Below are positions 52,006 through 60,814 of a stretch of DNA of 64,000 nucleotides, in pieces. Within the stretch, counting starts at the first letter, position 1. Each line of letters opens with the position of its first letter. The notes beneath the pieces were generated by a model. The model saw only the letters and a program-made list of their open reading frames with translations, searched no databases and was not told the DNA's origin. This DNA comes from CAILUG01 sp903844415 (lineage in GTDB: Bacteria > Pseudomonadota > Gammaproteobacteria > Pseudomonadales > Pseudohongiellaceae). Where the stretch lies: assembly GCA_947477655.1 (NCBI GenBank), contig CANJTS010000005.1:186001-250000 (forward strand), read 5' to 3'. Both the position numbers and the translations under genes were made by a program.

Positions 52006-53142
52006 ATGTTGTTTACCAACCATCCCTTGTTACGCGGTGTTTATTTAAACCTCGTCGTATTTATTTTAATGCTTGGTTCTAGCCTGACCTTGGCACATCA
52101 CGGCATCGCTACCAAATTTGATCCAGCCAAAACGCTTACTGTAAAAGGCCGTGTCGCGCGCGTCGACTGGTCCTTTCCGCATGTGCATATTTTCCTGCTG
52201 GTAACAGATGGCACGGTGGAATTGCCTTGGTATATAGAACTTGAAAGCCCATCTCTGCTGGAAGCTAGTGGCTGGCAGGCAGACGCAATCAACATCGGCG
52301 ATTTGATCTCGGTAAGCGGTAACCCCGCACGTGATGACAGCAGACAAATCTGGGGGGATAGCATAACGGCGACCAGCACTGGCTCCGCTGTATTCACCAT
52401 GACTACCCCCTCTTTACTGTCAACAATTGCAACAGTAGATACCAAAGCAACTCCACGCTGGCCTACAGGCCAACCGCGACTGGGCGCAGAACCCGGCGAA
52501 GAAGGCTATTGGGTACCTACACTAAACGTCTTGCAAGAAACTGGAGTTGCAGTCGATATGGCCGCCAACGGTCAATTGCTCAACCTTAATGACGCTGCCA
52601 AAGTTGCACCGTTGCAGGATTGGGCTTTGCGTTTGTACGAAAAACGCCAACAAGATTTTTTACGCAGCGACCCAACATATCTCGGCTGCCGCCCACCATC
52701 GGGGCCACGTAAGTTTTTAGAACCCTATGGCATTCAACTGCTGGAAGACCAACCGCTAGATCGCATATTTGTAATCGCCGGCGGTGGTAACCACGATTGG
52801 CAATTAATCTATACCGATGGTCGCGCCCTCGACGGAGGCTTTCAACTAGACGACGGCAACCTGCTTTATTACGGCCGTAACGTCGGCGCTTGGGAAGGCG
52901 ACACCTTCGTGATTGAGTCAGAAGGCTACAACGAAAAATTTTGGCTGCCTGGTGGTTTGCCCCACACAGAACAGATGCATGTCACCGAACGGCTCACCAG
53001 AACCGATTTCTCGACCTTAAATTACGAAATCACCATCAATGATCCTGGCGCTTATACACGCAACTGGAGCAGCAGCTGGACCTTGAAGTGGTTGGCCGGA
53101 CAGGATCCACCAGAACATTACTGTCAAGACAATCGTTTATAG
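52006..53142 (+). CDS. DUF6152 domain fused to the IYMDGR/WEGDTLVV-type domain (locus B)
   Basis: A 378-residue exported protein from ATG 52006, which has GGAG 8 nt upstream; the frame is open from 51961 but that ATG has no ribosome site. Signal peptide NLVVFILMLGSSLTLA; the mature protein would start HHGIATKFD (H31, H32). Residues about 31-135 are DUF6152 (GRVARVDWSFPHVHIFLLV), followed by a linker. Then the second domain has PLQDWALRLYEKRQQDF, YLGCRPPSGPRKFLEPYGIQ, LIYTDGRA, VGAWEGDTFVIESEGYNEKF, GLPHTEQMHVTERLTR and YEITINDPGAYT. The fusion links the two families directly. Confidence 0.78.
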   Translation: MLFTNHPLLRGVYLNLVVFILMLGSSLTLAHHGIATKFDPAKTLTVKGRVARVDWSFPHVHIFLLVTDGTVELPWYIELESPSLLEASGWQADAINIGDLISVSGNPARDDSRQIWGDSITATSTGSAVFTMTTPSLLSTIATVDTKATPRWPTGQPRLGAEPGEEGYWVPTLNVLQETGVAVDMAANGQLLNLNDAAKVAPLQDWALRLYEKRQQDFLRSDPTYLGCRPPSGPRKFLEPYGIQLLEDQPLDRIFVIAGGGNHDWQLIYTDGRALDGGFQLDDGNLLYYGRNVGAWEGDTFVIESEGYNEKFWLPGGLPHTEQMHVTERLTRTDFSTLNYEITINDPGAYTRNWSSSWTLKWLAGQDPPEHYCQDNRL

Positions 53143-53199
53143 CCCTGCTTCCAATCTGTCGATCACATAAAAGCAAGGCCCATTACATTGCAGTACTCA

Positions 53200-55038
53200 C
53201 TAGCTTATTAGTGTGTACTCAATGCCTGTTTGCATCAGCCCGACTAGCCCGATATTGTTGGTGTTGTAATCGGTATCCGCAGCCAAAACAACCAAGTCTC
53301 CGGGCATCTTGCCGTCTGCCAACATTTTGATGTAAGGCGCCTTGTTTGCGCTTGTGGCAGGAACTCCAATTATATTTAGCCAAAGTAAAGACACAATTGC
53401 ATCAGGCGTGATTGCACCTACAGCACGCAAAGCCTCTGCACCGAGGTCGGAGTAGCTCACATTTCTATCAAGATAGCTCAGACCAATGCCAACATAGGTG
53501 GGATTAGTCAATGCTGCTTTACCGAACACTGCACCAATGATTTTAGCCGTGATACCTGCATTACCATCAAGATCAATAGCAACCGTCTTGTCTAAAAACT
53601 TCAAACGCTCAACGCCGGTGAGCAAATCGGAGCCATCGTTGTTTGTTGTTTTGTCGCTAACAGTAAATGTTGTCTTGTTGCTTGAGGTTATATAGCTGCC
53701 GCGCGCTCCAGTAAACTGAGCCGTGTCTATGCCAATGCCACCATTCAACTGATCATCGCCGGACCCGCCGAGCAGAGTGTCGTTACCCGCCCAACCCTCG
53801 ATCAAATCGTTACCTGCTCCGCCCTTGATAACGTTAGCAACGTCATTCCCATAGAGTTTGTCAGCAAATGAAGAACCCATTAGGTTCTCTATCTTGGTGC
53901 TGATATTTACGGTGATTTGGCCGGGCAGTGTTATTTGTTCTGCAGCTTTTGTATCTTTGTATCCCCACATGCCTTCTTCAAGGTAGATTGTGACAGCACT
54001 GGTGCCCCTGGAAGCATCGATCGTATCGTTGCCATTGCCATCCCATATGAAATTTGGTTGGTTCGAGTCGTAATAATAAGTGTCATCTCCGGCTCTGCTT
54101 TTAGGATTTACACCGTAAAGATATTGCAGAGCGGCTATGTCTAGAGGGCTGTATTCTAATTTGTATTGAGCAGATGTGACCTCATAAGACATGAAAGTCC
54201 ATTTTGCATTCTCCTCTTGACCAGTTAAGTATGGCCCGACGGTCACTCCTCCTCCGCCTCCTTCGTGATCAAATGGATGCTTTAAACCGAGAGCATGACC
54301 AGTTTCGTGCATCAACGTGTTAGAACCACGAGTACTTGCTGCTAAAGTTGTGTTGTTGGAAGCATCATTTAGAAAGACATCACTCCCTTTATATCCAGTT
54401 TGAGGGCCACTCGCATGCCCAGAGGTTGTGGCTTGAATCATTGCATAGGCTAATGTATTGCTTTGATATGGAGTGTCTGTTTGTACGAAATTAACATTTA
54501 TTACACTACTGATGTAAGTGAGTGCCTCTGATACATTTGATTTCTGAGTTTGAGTAAATGACCTATAGCCTAGTGCATTTTGAGTATCGGTGTCATATGA
54601 AGGTATTGCCGTGGGAAATGTGTAAAAAAAGGTTCGTGTTGAACCTAACAAACCAAGGTAATTATTTCCATTAGACGCATCATTAATCAGCGCCGCAATC
54701 CAATAAGGCAGTGCCCGAGCCCCATCTGTATAAATTACCTCTTCTATGGTGCTTGGAATTTTGACAAAACTTACAGAAACATAGGATTTATCGATGCCGC
54801 CTGAGTCGACGGTGAAGTCAAAAATATTGTCTATATAATAAGTGTCGTTGCCTTCGCCACCATTGAGCGAGTCCTGTCCTTTCCCACCAATCAGCGTATC
54901 GTTACCATCATCACCATTCAGAATGTCGTTACCATCACCGCCCGATAATATGTCATTCCCTGGACCACCATTTAAGACATCATTTTGTGGAGTGCCTAGT
55001 AAGTTATCATCTTTGTTTGTTCCATTTATAGTTGGCAT
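53200..55038 (-). CDS. M10-family (serralysin-like) metalloprotease with N- and C-terminal RTX repeats
   Basis: A 612-residue protein. Calcium-binding RTX nonapeptides occupy residues 1-65 (GGPGNDILSGGDGNDIL and similar). The zinc motif HETGHALGLKH lies at 244-254 with the Met-turn FMSYEV at 282-287. A second RTX block follows at about 415-455, then a DUF4214-like tail (VGIGLSYLDRNVSYSDLGAEAL). No N-terminal signal peptide is present, so secretion by a type I system via the C-terminus is expected; no such system is in the window. Classic serralysins carry RTX only at the C-terminus. Probably an extracellular, Ca-dependent protease. Confidence 0.88.
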   Translation of the reverse strand: MPTINGTNKDDNLLGTPQNDVLNGGPGNDILSGGDGNDILNGDDGNDTLIGGKGQDSLNGGEGNDTYYIDNIFDFTVDSGGIDKSYVSVSFVKIPSTIEEVIYTDGARALPYWIAALINDASNGNNYLGLLGSTRTFFYTFPTAIPSYDTDTQNALGYRSFTQTQKSNVSEALTYISSVINVNFVQTDTPYQSNTLAYAMIQATTSGHASGPQTGYKGSDVFLNDASNNTTLAASTRGSNTLMHETGHALGLKHPFDHEGGGGGVTVGPYLTGQEENAKWTFMSYEVTSAQYKLEYSPLDIAALQYLYGVNPKSRAGDDTYYYDSNQPNFIWDGNGNDTIDASRGTSAVTIYLEEGMWGYKDTKAAEQITLPGQITVNISTKIENLMGSSFADKLYGNDVANVIKGGAGNDLIEGWAGNDTLLGGSGDDQLNGGIGIDTAQFTGARGSYITSSNKTTFTVSDKTTNNDGSDLLTGVERLKFLDKTVAIDLDGNAGITAKIIGAVFGKAALTNPTYVGIGLSYLDRNVSYSDLGAEALRAVGAITPDAIVSLLWLNIIGVPATSANKAPYIKMLADGKMPGDLVVLAADTDYNTNNIGLVGLMQTGIEYTLIS

Positions 55039-55321
55039 TTTTAATCCAAAAAAAATTGTTAGCTTTTAAAAATATCTGATGAAGGGAAGAATACAAAACC
55101 CAATCCGATTTATTCAACTCGGACTTGCAAACCCAAGCTCAACTTTGGAGCTTACCACGATAAAAGTTGCCGTTTGGGCACATTTACTGGGCGGTGAGCT
55201 CCATGTTTATTGTCTTTTTTTCTAGCCTTGCCCCAGTAAAGCGGGTTGAAATTAACCTAAATTGACCTTTTTTCGCATAGAATGCGCGCCTTCTTTCTGT
55301 CAGTAGCAACTAGCCCACCTT

Positions 55322-56905
55322 ATGATTTCAACTGCAAACCTCACAATTCAGTTTGGGGCCAAGCCTCTTTTTGAAAACGTTTCTGTCAAATTCAACAACA
55401 GCAATCGCTACGGTTTGATTGGTGCAAATGGCTGCGGCAAGACTACCTTAATGAAAATTCTGGGAGGTGAGCTCAAGCCAACCTCAGGACAGGTGATGCT
55501 GGAACCGTTTGTCCGTTTGGGCAAATTGCGTCAGGACCAGTTCGCCTTTGAGGAGTTTTCGGTTCTGGATACCGTGATCATGGGTCACGAAGAACTATGG
55601 CAGGTAAAAGCCGAACGCGAAAGACTCTATGCACTGCCCGAGATGTCTGAAGATGACGGTATGCAGGTAGCAGAATTGGAAGTGCGTTTTGCAGAACTAG
55701 ATGGCTATACCGCCGAATCCCGCGCCGGTGAAATGTTACTGGGATTGGAAATTCCTTTGCATCAACACGCAGGGCCGATGAGCAATATAGCCCCGGGCTG
55801 GAAACTGCGGGTATTGTTGGCCCAAGCTTTGTTCTCTGCACCTGAAGTACTGCTGCTAGACGAACCTACTAACAACCTCGACATTGATACCATCCGCTGG
55901 CTGGAAAATGTACTGCAAGCCTCACTTAGCACCATCATCATTATTTCGCATGATCGGCATTTTTTGAACAAGGTGTGCACCCACATTGCCGACATGGATT
56001 ACGGCGAGCTCAGGGTATATCCCGGTAATTATGATGACTACATGATCGCGTCGACGCAGTCGCGGGAAAAACTGTTAAGCGATAACGCGAAGAAAAAAGA
56101 ACAGATTGCCGATCTACAGAGTTTCGTTAGCCGCTTTTCTGCTAATGCCTCCAAAGCCAAACAAGCGACATCGCGCGCCAAGCAGATCGACAAAATTCAA
56201 CTCGAGGATGTAAAACCGTCAAGCCGTGTGAGCCCATTCATACGTTTCAAACAAAATAAAAAATTACATCGCCAAGCCGTGACAGCAGACAACATTAGCA
56301 AAACATTTGATCGCACGTTATTTAAAAAACTTAGCATTCAGATCGAAGCAGGCGAGCGTGTTGCCATTATCGGATCCAATGGCGCGGGTAAGACCACCTT
56401 GCTGCGCTGCTTGCTGGGCGTGTTAGAAGTCGATAGCGGCAAAGTGAAACTGGCCGAACAGGCCGAGCCCGGCTATTACGCGCAAGACCACCAAGCCGAT
56501 TTTGCCGATGACGTTACACTGTTTGATTGGATGAAACAGTGGACTAATGGCGACAACCAACTGGTGCGTGGATCGCTGGGACGCATGTTGTTTTCGGGTG
56601 ATGACTCGACCAAATCAGTAAAAGTGATTTCGGGAGGTGAACGCGGTCGCATGCTGTTTGGCAAATTCAGCCTGATCAACCCAAACGTACTCTTCCTAGA
56701 TGAGCCCACTAACCATCTGGACATGGAATCTATCGAGGCGTTGAACTTGGCTCTGGAAAATTTTCCAGGCACACAAATTTTCGTCAGTCATGACCGCGAA
56801 TTTGTTTCTTCACTCGCCACCCGCATCATCGACATGAAGAGCACTGGCATCGTCGATTTCAAAGGCAACTACGAAGATTATTTGCGTAGCCAAGGCATCT
56901 TCTAG
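55322..56905 (+). CDS. ybiT: ABC-F ATPase, YbiT type
   Basis: A 527-residue soluble protein with two ABC ATPase domains and no membrane part. Walker A motifs are GANGCGKT (34-41) and GSNGAGKT in the second domain; Walker B motifs are LLLDEPTNNLDID and LFLDEPTNHLDME. The linker with KKKEQIADLQSFVSRFSANASKAKQA is the ABC-F P-site tRNA-interaction region and matches YbiT. It probably acts at the ribosome in translation. The second-domain signature is VISGGERGR. It is divergent from the protease gene across 283 nt that show no further gene. Confidence 0.92.
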   Translation: MISTANLTIQFGAKPLFENVSVKFNNSNRYGLIGANGCGKTTLMKILGGELKPTSGQVMLEPFVRLGKLRQDQFAFEEFSVLDTVIMGHEELWQVKAERERLYALPEMSEDDGMQVAELEVRFAELDGYTAESRAGEMLLGLEIPLHQHAGPMSNIAPGWKLRVLLAQALFSAPEVLLLDEPTNNLDIDTIRWLENVLQASLSTIIIISHDRHFLNKVCTHIADMDYGELRVYPGNYDDYMIASTQSREKLLSDNAKKKEQIADLQSFVSRFSANASKAKQATSRAKQIDKIQLEDVKPSSRVSPFIRFKQNKKLHRQAVTADNISKTFDRTLFKKLSIQIEAGERVAIIGSNGAGKTTLLRCLLGVLEVDSGKVKLAEQAEPGYYAQDHQADFADDVTLFDWMKQWTNGDNQLVRGSLGRMLFSGDDSTKSVKVISGGERGRMLFGKFSLINPNVLFLDEPTNHLDMESIEALNLALENFPGTQIFVSHDREFVSSLATRIIDMKSTGIVDFKGNYEDYLRSQGIF

Positions 56906-56932
56906 AACGATAAAAGAGATCGATGGGAATAA

Positions 56933-56968
56933 CAAAGGGGATCAAATTAGTTTGCCCCTTTGATTTTT
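56933..56968 (+). terminator. Rho-independent terminator after the ABC-F gene
   Basis: CAAAGGGG (56933-56940) pairs with CCCCTTTG (56955-56962), with an inner CAAA/TTTG stem around TTAG, and a TTTTT run follows at 56964-56968. It lies between the convergent ABC-F and quinoprotein genes. Confidence 0.85.
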
Positions 56969-56979
56969 ATTCTTTGATT

Positions 56980-59097
56980 TTAATTGCCAGCTGAATCGGG
57001 CAATTTAAATACATACAAAGCATTACCATGATTCGGATAACGAATCTGCGGCGTCAAAATTGACGGCACGATGCGCGGACTGCCGCCCCCCAACCCGGTA
57101 GACACTGCAATATATTGTTCTCCTGCCACACTAAAACTGACGGGATAACCCTGCACTGAAGTGCCCAGGCGGGTTTGCCACAGGATAGCGCCGTTGCGTA
57201 CATCCATGGCGCGAAACATCCGATCCATGTCACCCACAAATAGCAAGTTGCCTGCCGTAGTCAACACGCTGGTCAGAAAGGATGCAGGTTGCTCAAATGA
57301 CCATACTTCTTCCAATGTACGAACATCGAAGGCACCGAGCTTGCCAATCAAATTTTCTTTGCCTGGCATGGCAGACCAACGTCGATTGGCCGCAGCACCA
57401 CCGCCGCCATCGACCATCTCCACCGTTTGAGCGCGCATTTCGACACAGCTTTGACTAAGAGGAATCACAATCACACCTGCGCCAGGGTGATAACTCATCG
57501 ACTGCCAGTTATGACCGCCAGCAGTGGACGGACAGCCCTGCAACCATTCGCCAATACGTTGTTCGGCAATGTCGTTACGGTAGGTGGGTTTGCCGGTTTC
57601 TTTATCGAAACCAGTAAAAACATTTTGGAAAATAGTTTCCTTGTGACCAAGATACTGGCCAGTGGTGCGGTTGAGCTTCCATAAAATACCGTGTTTTCCG
57701 CTGGAAAAGACAAGTTTCTCGCCGTCCACATCAATCAGCATTCGCTCGAAAACTTCATCCATGTCGAAGGCTTCGCCGGGCACATGCTGGTAGTACCAGC
57801 GTAACTCACCTGTATCGGCATCAAGAGCAAGCGTTGAATTTGAATACAATGCTGCATCAAACACCGTAAGACCACGACTGACAGGCATCCATGGTTTTGG
57901 CTGGGAAACACCTATAAAAACAGTGTTGGTTTCTACGTCAAAACTCGGGGTTATCCAGGTATCGGTGCCAGAACGCAGCAAATTATCCAATGTGCCCCAA
58001 GTGTCACCACCCGGTGTGCCTGCACTTGCCACTGTTTCAAATTTCCACAAAAATGAACCATCGTTGGCATCATAAGCACTGACAAAACATTTCTGCTGCC
58101 GGTAAGCGGTACACGAAGTCAGGCCAGTAAATATTTTGCCATTACCTACTATAGGCCCGCTTGAATTGCTGAAATCATCACCAATAAGTGTGTCCCACAT
58201 CAACTCACCCGTTACGGCATTAAGGGCAACGATATGGCCAGCCGGTGTATTGACGATGAGTTTATCGTCGTAAATGGCAGTACCACGCATTGCACCTAGC
58301 CGCCCACCGAGGCTTTGTTCCCAGATCAGCTCGCCGGTGTCTGCTGTCAGTGCTTGCACTTTATTGCCCGGATTAAAGATGAACATGATGCCGTTGTAGA
58401 CCAGTGGCGACAATTGATTGGTGGCCTCGCCACCCAATGACCACACCCACGCCAACTGCATACCTTTGACATTGTCGGTGGTGATTTCATCGAGTGGGCT
58501 ATAGCTGTGGGCTTGATGATTACCCCGGATCATCATCCAGTTGGCGGGATCAGGATTGTTAAGCATGGCATCGGTAACCGGCACGAAATCGGGTACAGAA
58601 CCCGCTACCGTTACTCCAGTTGGACCTTCAGCAGCAGGGGGCACTGGAGGCCCCGCCGCAGGCGTATCCACAACTGCGGCAGTAATGCTGTTGATTTGCT
58701 GCAAAGAAGTAGCGGTTAAGGCAACCGTACCTGTCACTCCCCCATTGCTAGACAAAATATAAGCCAGAAGATTGACATAGGTTTCCTCGGACAAGCCACC
58801 CGGTTTGGTGGGTGGCATGGCGGTGCGCATAGAATCCAATAATGAGGCAACAGTTTGCTCACTCCAACTGCTCATAAAACGCGGCCCACGCAAGGGCGCA
58901 ATCGGTCCAGCGCCAGTCAAATCGGGTTGATGACATCCTATTGAACAATTGAGTTGATAGGCTGTCTGGCCTGCGGCTACCTGAGCTTCGGTAAAAGCTG
59001 GCGTAACACTTTGGACTGCTGGTTCAACATCTTGAGCGTACGTGAAACTAGTTAAAAATAGTGTTAAACATCCTGCTATAGCTGAATTATTTTTCAT
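56980..59097 (-). CDS. Cytochrome c domain fused to a quinoprotein dehydrogenase
   Basis: A 705-residue periplasmic protein with signal peptide (AIAGCLTLFLTSFTYA). Residues about 35-120 form a cytochrome c domain with the haem motif CSIGCH. An Ala/Pro-rich linker follows, then a quinoprotein propeller (MFIFNPGNKVQALTADTGELIWEQ; LIVNTPAGHIVALNAVTGELMWD; LLFVGDMDRMFRAMD). This puts in one chain what the 20.5-23 kb locus encodes as two genes. The vicinal Cys-Cys of that other enzyme is absent here; two separated Cys (LTSCTAYRQQKCFVSAYD) stand in a similar region. Electron transfer from substrate through quinone to haem is inferred. GGAG precedes the ATG. Confidence 0.87.
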   Translation of the reverse strand: MKNNSAIAGCLTLFLTSFTYAQDVEPAVQSVTPAFTEAQVAAGQTAYQLNCSIGCHQPDLTGAGPIAPLRGPRFMSSWSEQTVASLLDSMRTAMPPTKPGGLSEETYVNLLAYILSSNGGVTGTVALTATSLQQINSITAAVVDTPAAGPPVPPAAEGPTGVTVAGSVPDFVPVTDAMLNNPDPANWMMIRGNHQAHSYSPLDEITTDNVKGMQLAWVWSLGGEATNQLSPLVYNGIMFIFNPGNKVQALTADTGELIWEQSLGGRLGAMRGTAIYDDKLIVNTPAGHIVALNAVTGELMWDTLIGDDFSNSSGPIVGNGKIFTGLTSCTAYRQQKCFVSAYDANDGSFLWKFETVASAGTPGGDTWGTLDNLLRSGTDTWITPSFDVETNTVFIGVSQPKPWMPVSRGLTVFDAALYSNSTLALDADTGELRWYYQHVPGEAFDMDEVFERMLIDVDGEKLVFSSGKHGILWKLNRTTGQYLGHKETIFQNVFTGFDKETGKPTYRNDIAEQRIGEWLQGCPSTAGGHNWQSMSYHPGAGVIVIPLSQSCVEMRAQTVEMVDGGGGAAANRRWSAMPGKENLIGKLGAFDVRTLEEVWSFEQPASFLTSVLTTAGNLLFVGDMDRMFRAMDVRNGAILWQTRLGTSVQGYPVSFSVAGEQYIAVSTGLGGGSPRIVPSILTPQIRYPNHGNALYVFKLPDSAGN

Positions 59098-59209
59098 TAT
59101 TATTCTCCGCGACCAATTGCTATCAATAATTGTTGTTTACTCATAAAAAGAACTTGGGGAGGGTTATGAATCGGAATGAACTGTTTATGCAAGTCCTAGC
59201 CTATCCAAT
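59098..59209. other. Leader and promoter region of the fused quinoprotein gene
   Basis: Part of a 451-nt stretch without an assured gene (59098-59548). It contains the GGAG ribosome site of the gene starting at 59097; no clear promoter boxes are visible. Confidence 0.35.
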
Positions 59210-59476
59210 TCATCCACTAGATGCACCAAAAACGGGTGTGGACCGTCCCTGTCTGCGCCAAGCAGCGGAAATATCCATGGCTGGCCCAAAACACCTTGCC
59301 ATACAGTGTATGGTAAATTCTATTCGTTTAATGTCGGTAGCACCCATCGCGATAAGTGCCGCTATATGCAATTTTTTGTAGTTGTTGATGATGGTTTGTG
59401 CATTGGTAGTGTTTGCACCTAGTGTTGATATAAACAACAACACTGTAACTGTGAATTTATTATTGTTGTGTTGCAT
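59210..59476 (-). pseudogene. Possible N-terminal remnant of a secreted protein
   Basis: An 88-residue ORF starts with a good signal peptide (TVTVLLFISTLGANTTNA), then AALIAMGATDIKRIEFT, wording seen near the N-terminus of some exported MBL-fold enzymes (an ALGATDLKSIQ-like phrase). After that the sequence has no recognisable family and ends early. I read it as a truncated gene start, but it could be a short real protein. No strong ribosome site. Confidence 0.3.
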
Positions 59477-59548
59477 ATTAAGTCACTATTGGTTGGGCCA
59501 AATTTACCAATTGAAAGAATCGCAAACTATCTAAATTAATTACAATGA

Positions 59549-60451
59549 TCATTTGCTTGATGCTCTGATAACAAGAAAAACACCTGCCAGAATTATCCCA
59601 GCACCAATTAGTATGTGCGTAGTAATTGCTTCGTCTGCAATCAACCAGCCAAGCAAAATTGCTATGGCAGGGTTTACAAAAGCATAGGTCGACACACTGG
59701 CTGCACTGGCGTTTTGTAATAACCACACGTAGGTCGAGATCGCAACCATGGAGCCAAACACCATCAAATAAAAGAAACTAACGATAGATACGCTCGACAC
59801 TCCTGCGAGTTCAAATTTAAATGGTTCACCCAACACTACCGACACAATTAATAAACTTATGCCACCCCCAATCATCTGCACGGCTGCAGACATAAATATG
59901 GACGCGGGCTGGATTATCTTTTTGGAATAAATAGAACCGATTGCCCAGCACAAAGATGCCAGCACAACCATCAACGCGCCTGGCAAATGGATAGTACTAC
60001 CTACCAACCGGGTAGGATCAATCAAAAATACAGTACCCACTATCCCCATGCATATACCCAGCAATGCCATGCGTGATGGAGCAGCTCCATTGGCCCAACG
60101 CCAATCCAGCATAATGAGCCACAAGGGTAATGTACTGACCAACAACGCAGCCAGGCCAGAATTTATATATTGCTCGGCCCACACCACCAAGCCATTGCCA
60201 CCTAAAAACATAAAGGTACCAATTACACTGAGATGTAACCATTGCTTACCGTCTGGATTCGCATTCCCGCGCAGACGCATAAAACAATACATCAAAAAAC
60301 CAGCGCTATAAAATCGAGCTCCCGCCATTAGAAAAGGCGGCATGGTTTCGATGGCATAACGAATGGCGAGGTAGGTAGAACCCCAGATGAAATAAATCAG
60401 GAAAAATGCAAGCAGCAGTTGTCCGCGTGCAACAGTTTTAACATCAGACAT
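59549..60451 (-). CDS. yedA: EamA/DMT-superfamily exporter, YedA-like
   Basis: A 300-residue inner-membrane protein with about ten TM segments in two EamA repeats. The first begins FFLIYFIWGSTYLAIRYAIETMPPFLMAGARF, a YedA-like start; the second includes CWAIGSIYSKKIIQP and VFGSMVAISTYVWLLQNASAA. The C-terminal YAFVNPAIAILLGWLIADE is also typical. Such proteins export amino acids or other small metabolites; the substrate is not known here. It is monocistronic on the minus strand. Confidence 0.85.
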   Translation of the reverse strand: MSDVKTVARGQLLLAFFLIYFIWGSTYLAIRYAIETMPPFLMAGARFYSAGFLMYCFMRLRGNANPDGKQWLHLSVIGTFMFLGGNGLVVWAEQYINSGLAALLVSTLPLWLIMLDWRWANGAAPSRMALLGICMGIVGTVFLIDPTRLVGSTIHLPGALMVVLASLCWAIGSIYSKKIIQPASIFMSAAVQMIGGGISLLIVSVVLGEPFKFELAGVSSVSIVSFFYLMVFGSMVAISTYVWLLQNASAASVSTYAFVNPAIAILLGWLIADEAITTHILIGAGIILAGVFLVIRASSK

Positions 60452-60690
60452 GACAGTAGTTACTGACTAGAAAGTTACTGCATTATCCCTGAGCAATGTT
60501 TATTCAAGGAGAGAATTTCTGGATAACCGCTGAATAACTTGTCATCTAGACCTGCTGCTAATGTAGATTTGGACTGCTGGTTTATAAGCAAGATCACTTG
60601 GGATGACTTAATTCGTGTCACAGCTCAGACTCGCAGAAAGCCTTGGCAATGAATTAAAAGGAACCCAAAGAAGTGTGTTTACGAGAATTT
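60452..60690. other. Intergenic region between yedA and locus C
   Basis: Together with the next elements this forms a 352-nt gap. It should contain the yedA promoter; no further gene is seen. Confidence 0.4.
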
Positions 60691-60725
60691 GAAACTGCCT
60701 TAGGTTGGTAACCTAAAACAGTTTC
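60691..60725. repeat. Imperfect long hairpin downstream of locus C
   Basis: GAAACTG (60691-60697) and TTAGGTT (60700-60706) pair with AACCTAA (60710-60716) and CAGTTTC (60719-60725), with one 2x2 internal loop and a GGT tip. Read on the minus strand it lies about 80 nt after the locus C stop and is followed by AAATTCT, so it may end or protect that mRNA. Confidence 0.65.
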
Positions 60726-60750
60726 AGAGTGAATCTAGGAATTAAAATTA

Positions 60751-60814
60751 CGGTACTTTCGTTACGGTACTTTCGTTACGGTACTTTCGTTACGGTACTT
60801 TCGTTACGGTACTA
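60751..60814. repeat. 14-bp tandem repeat, four perfect copies, spanning a stop codon
   Basis: CGGTACTTTCGTTA is repeated without change at 60751, 60765, 60779 and 60793, followed by a partial copy (60807-60814). The last full copy contains the TAA stop (minus strand, 60804-60806) of the locus C gene. The array therefore seems to have grown out of the gene's 3' end. Confidence 0.95.

Noticed and set aside
59130..59381. 83-codon plus-strand ORF beginning before 59160
   Set aside because: No ribosome site, no domain, and it overlaps the minus-strand ORF with a signal peptide; it looks like a chance frame.
60751..60814. CRISPR-like repetition
   Set aside because: The 14-bp units are directly adjacent with no spacers and no cas genes are present; it is a simple tandem repeat.
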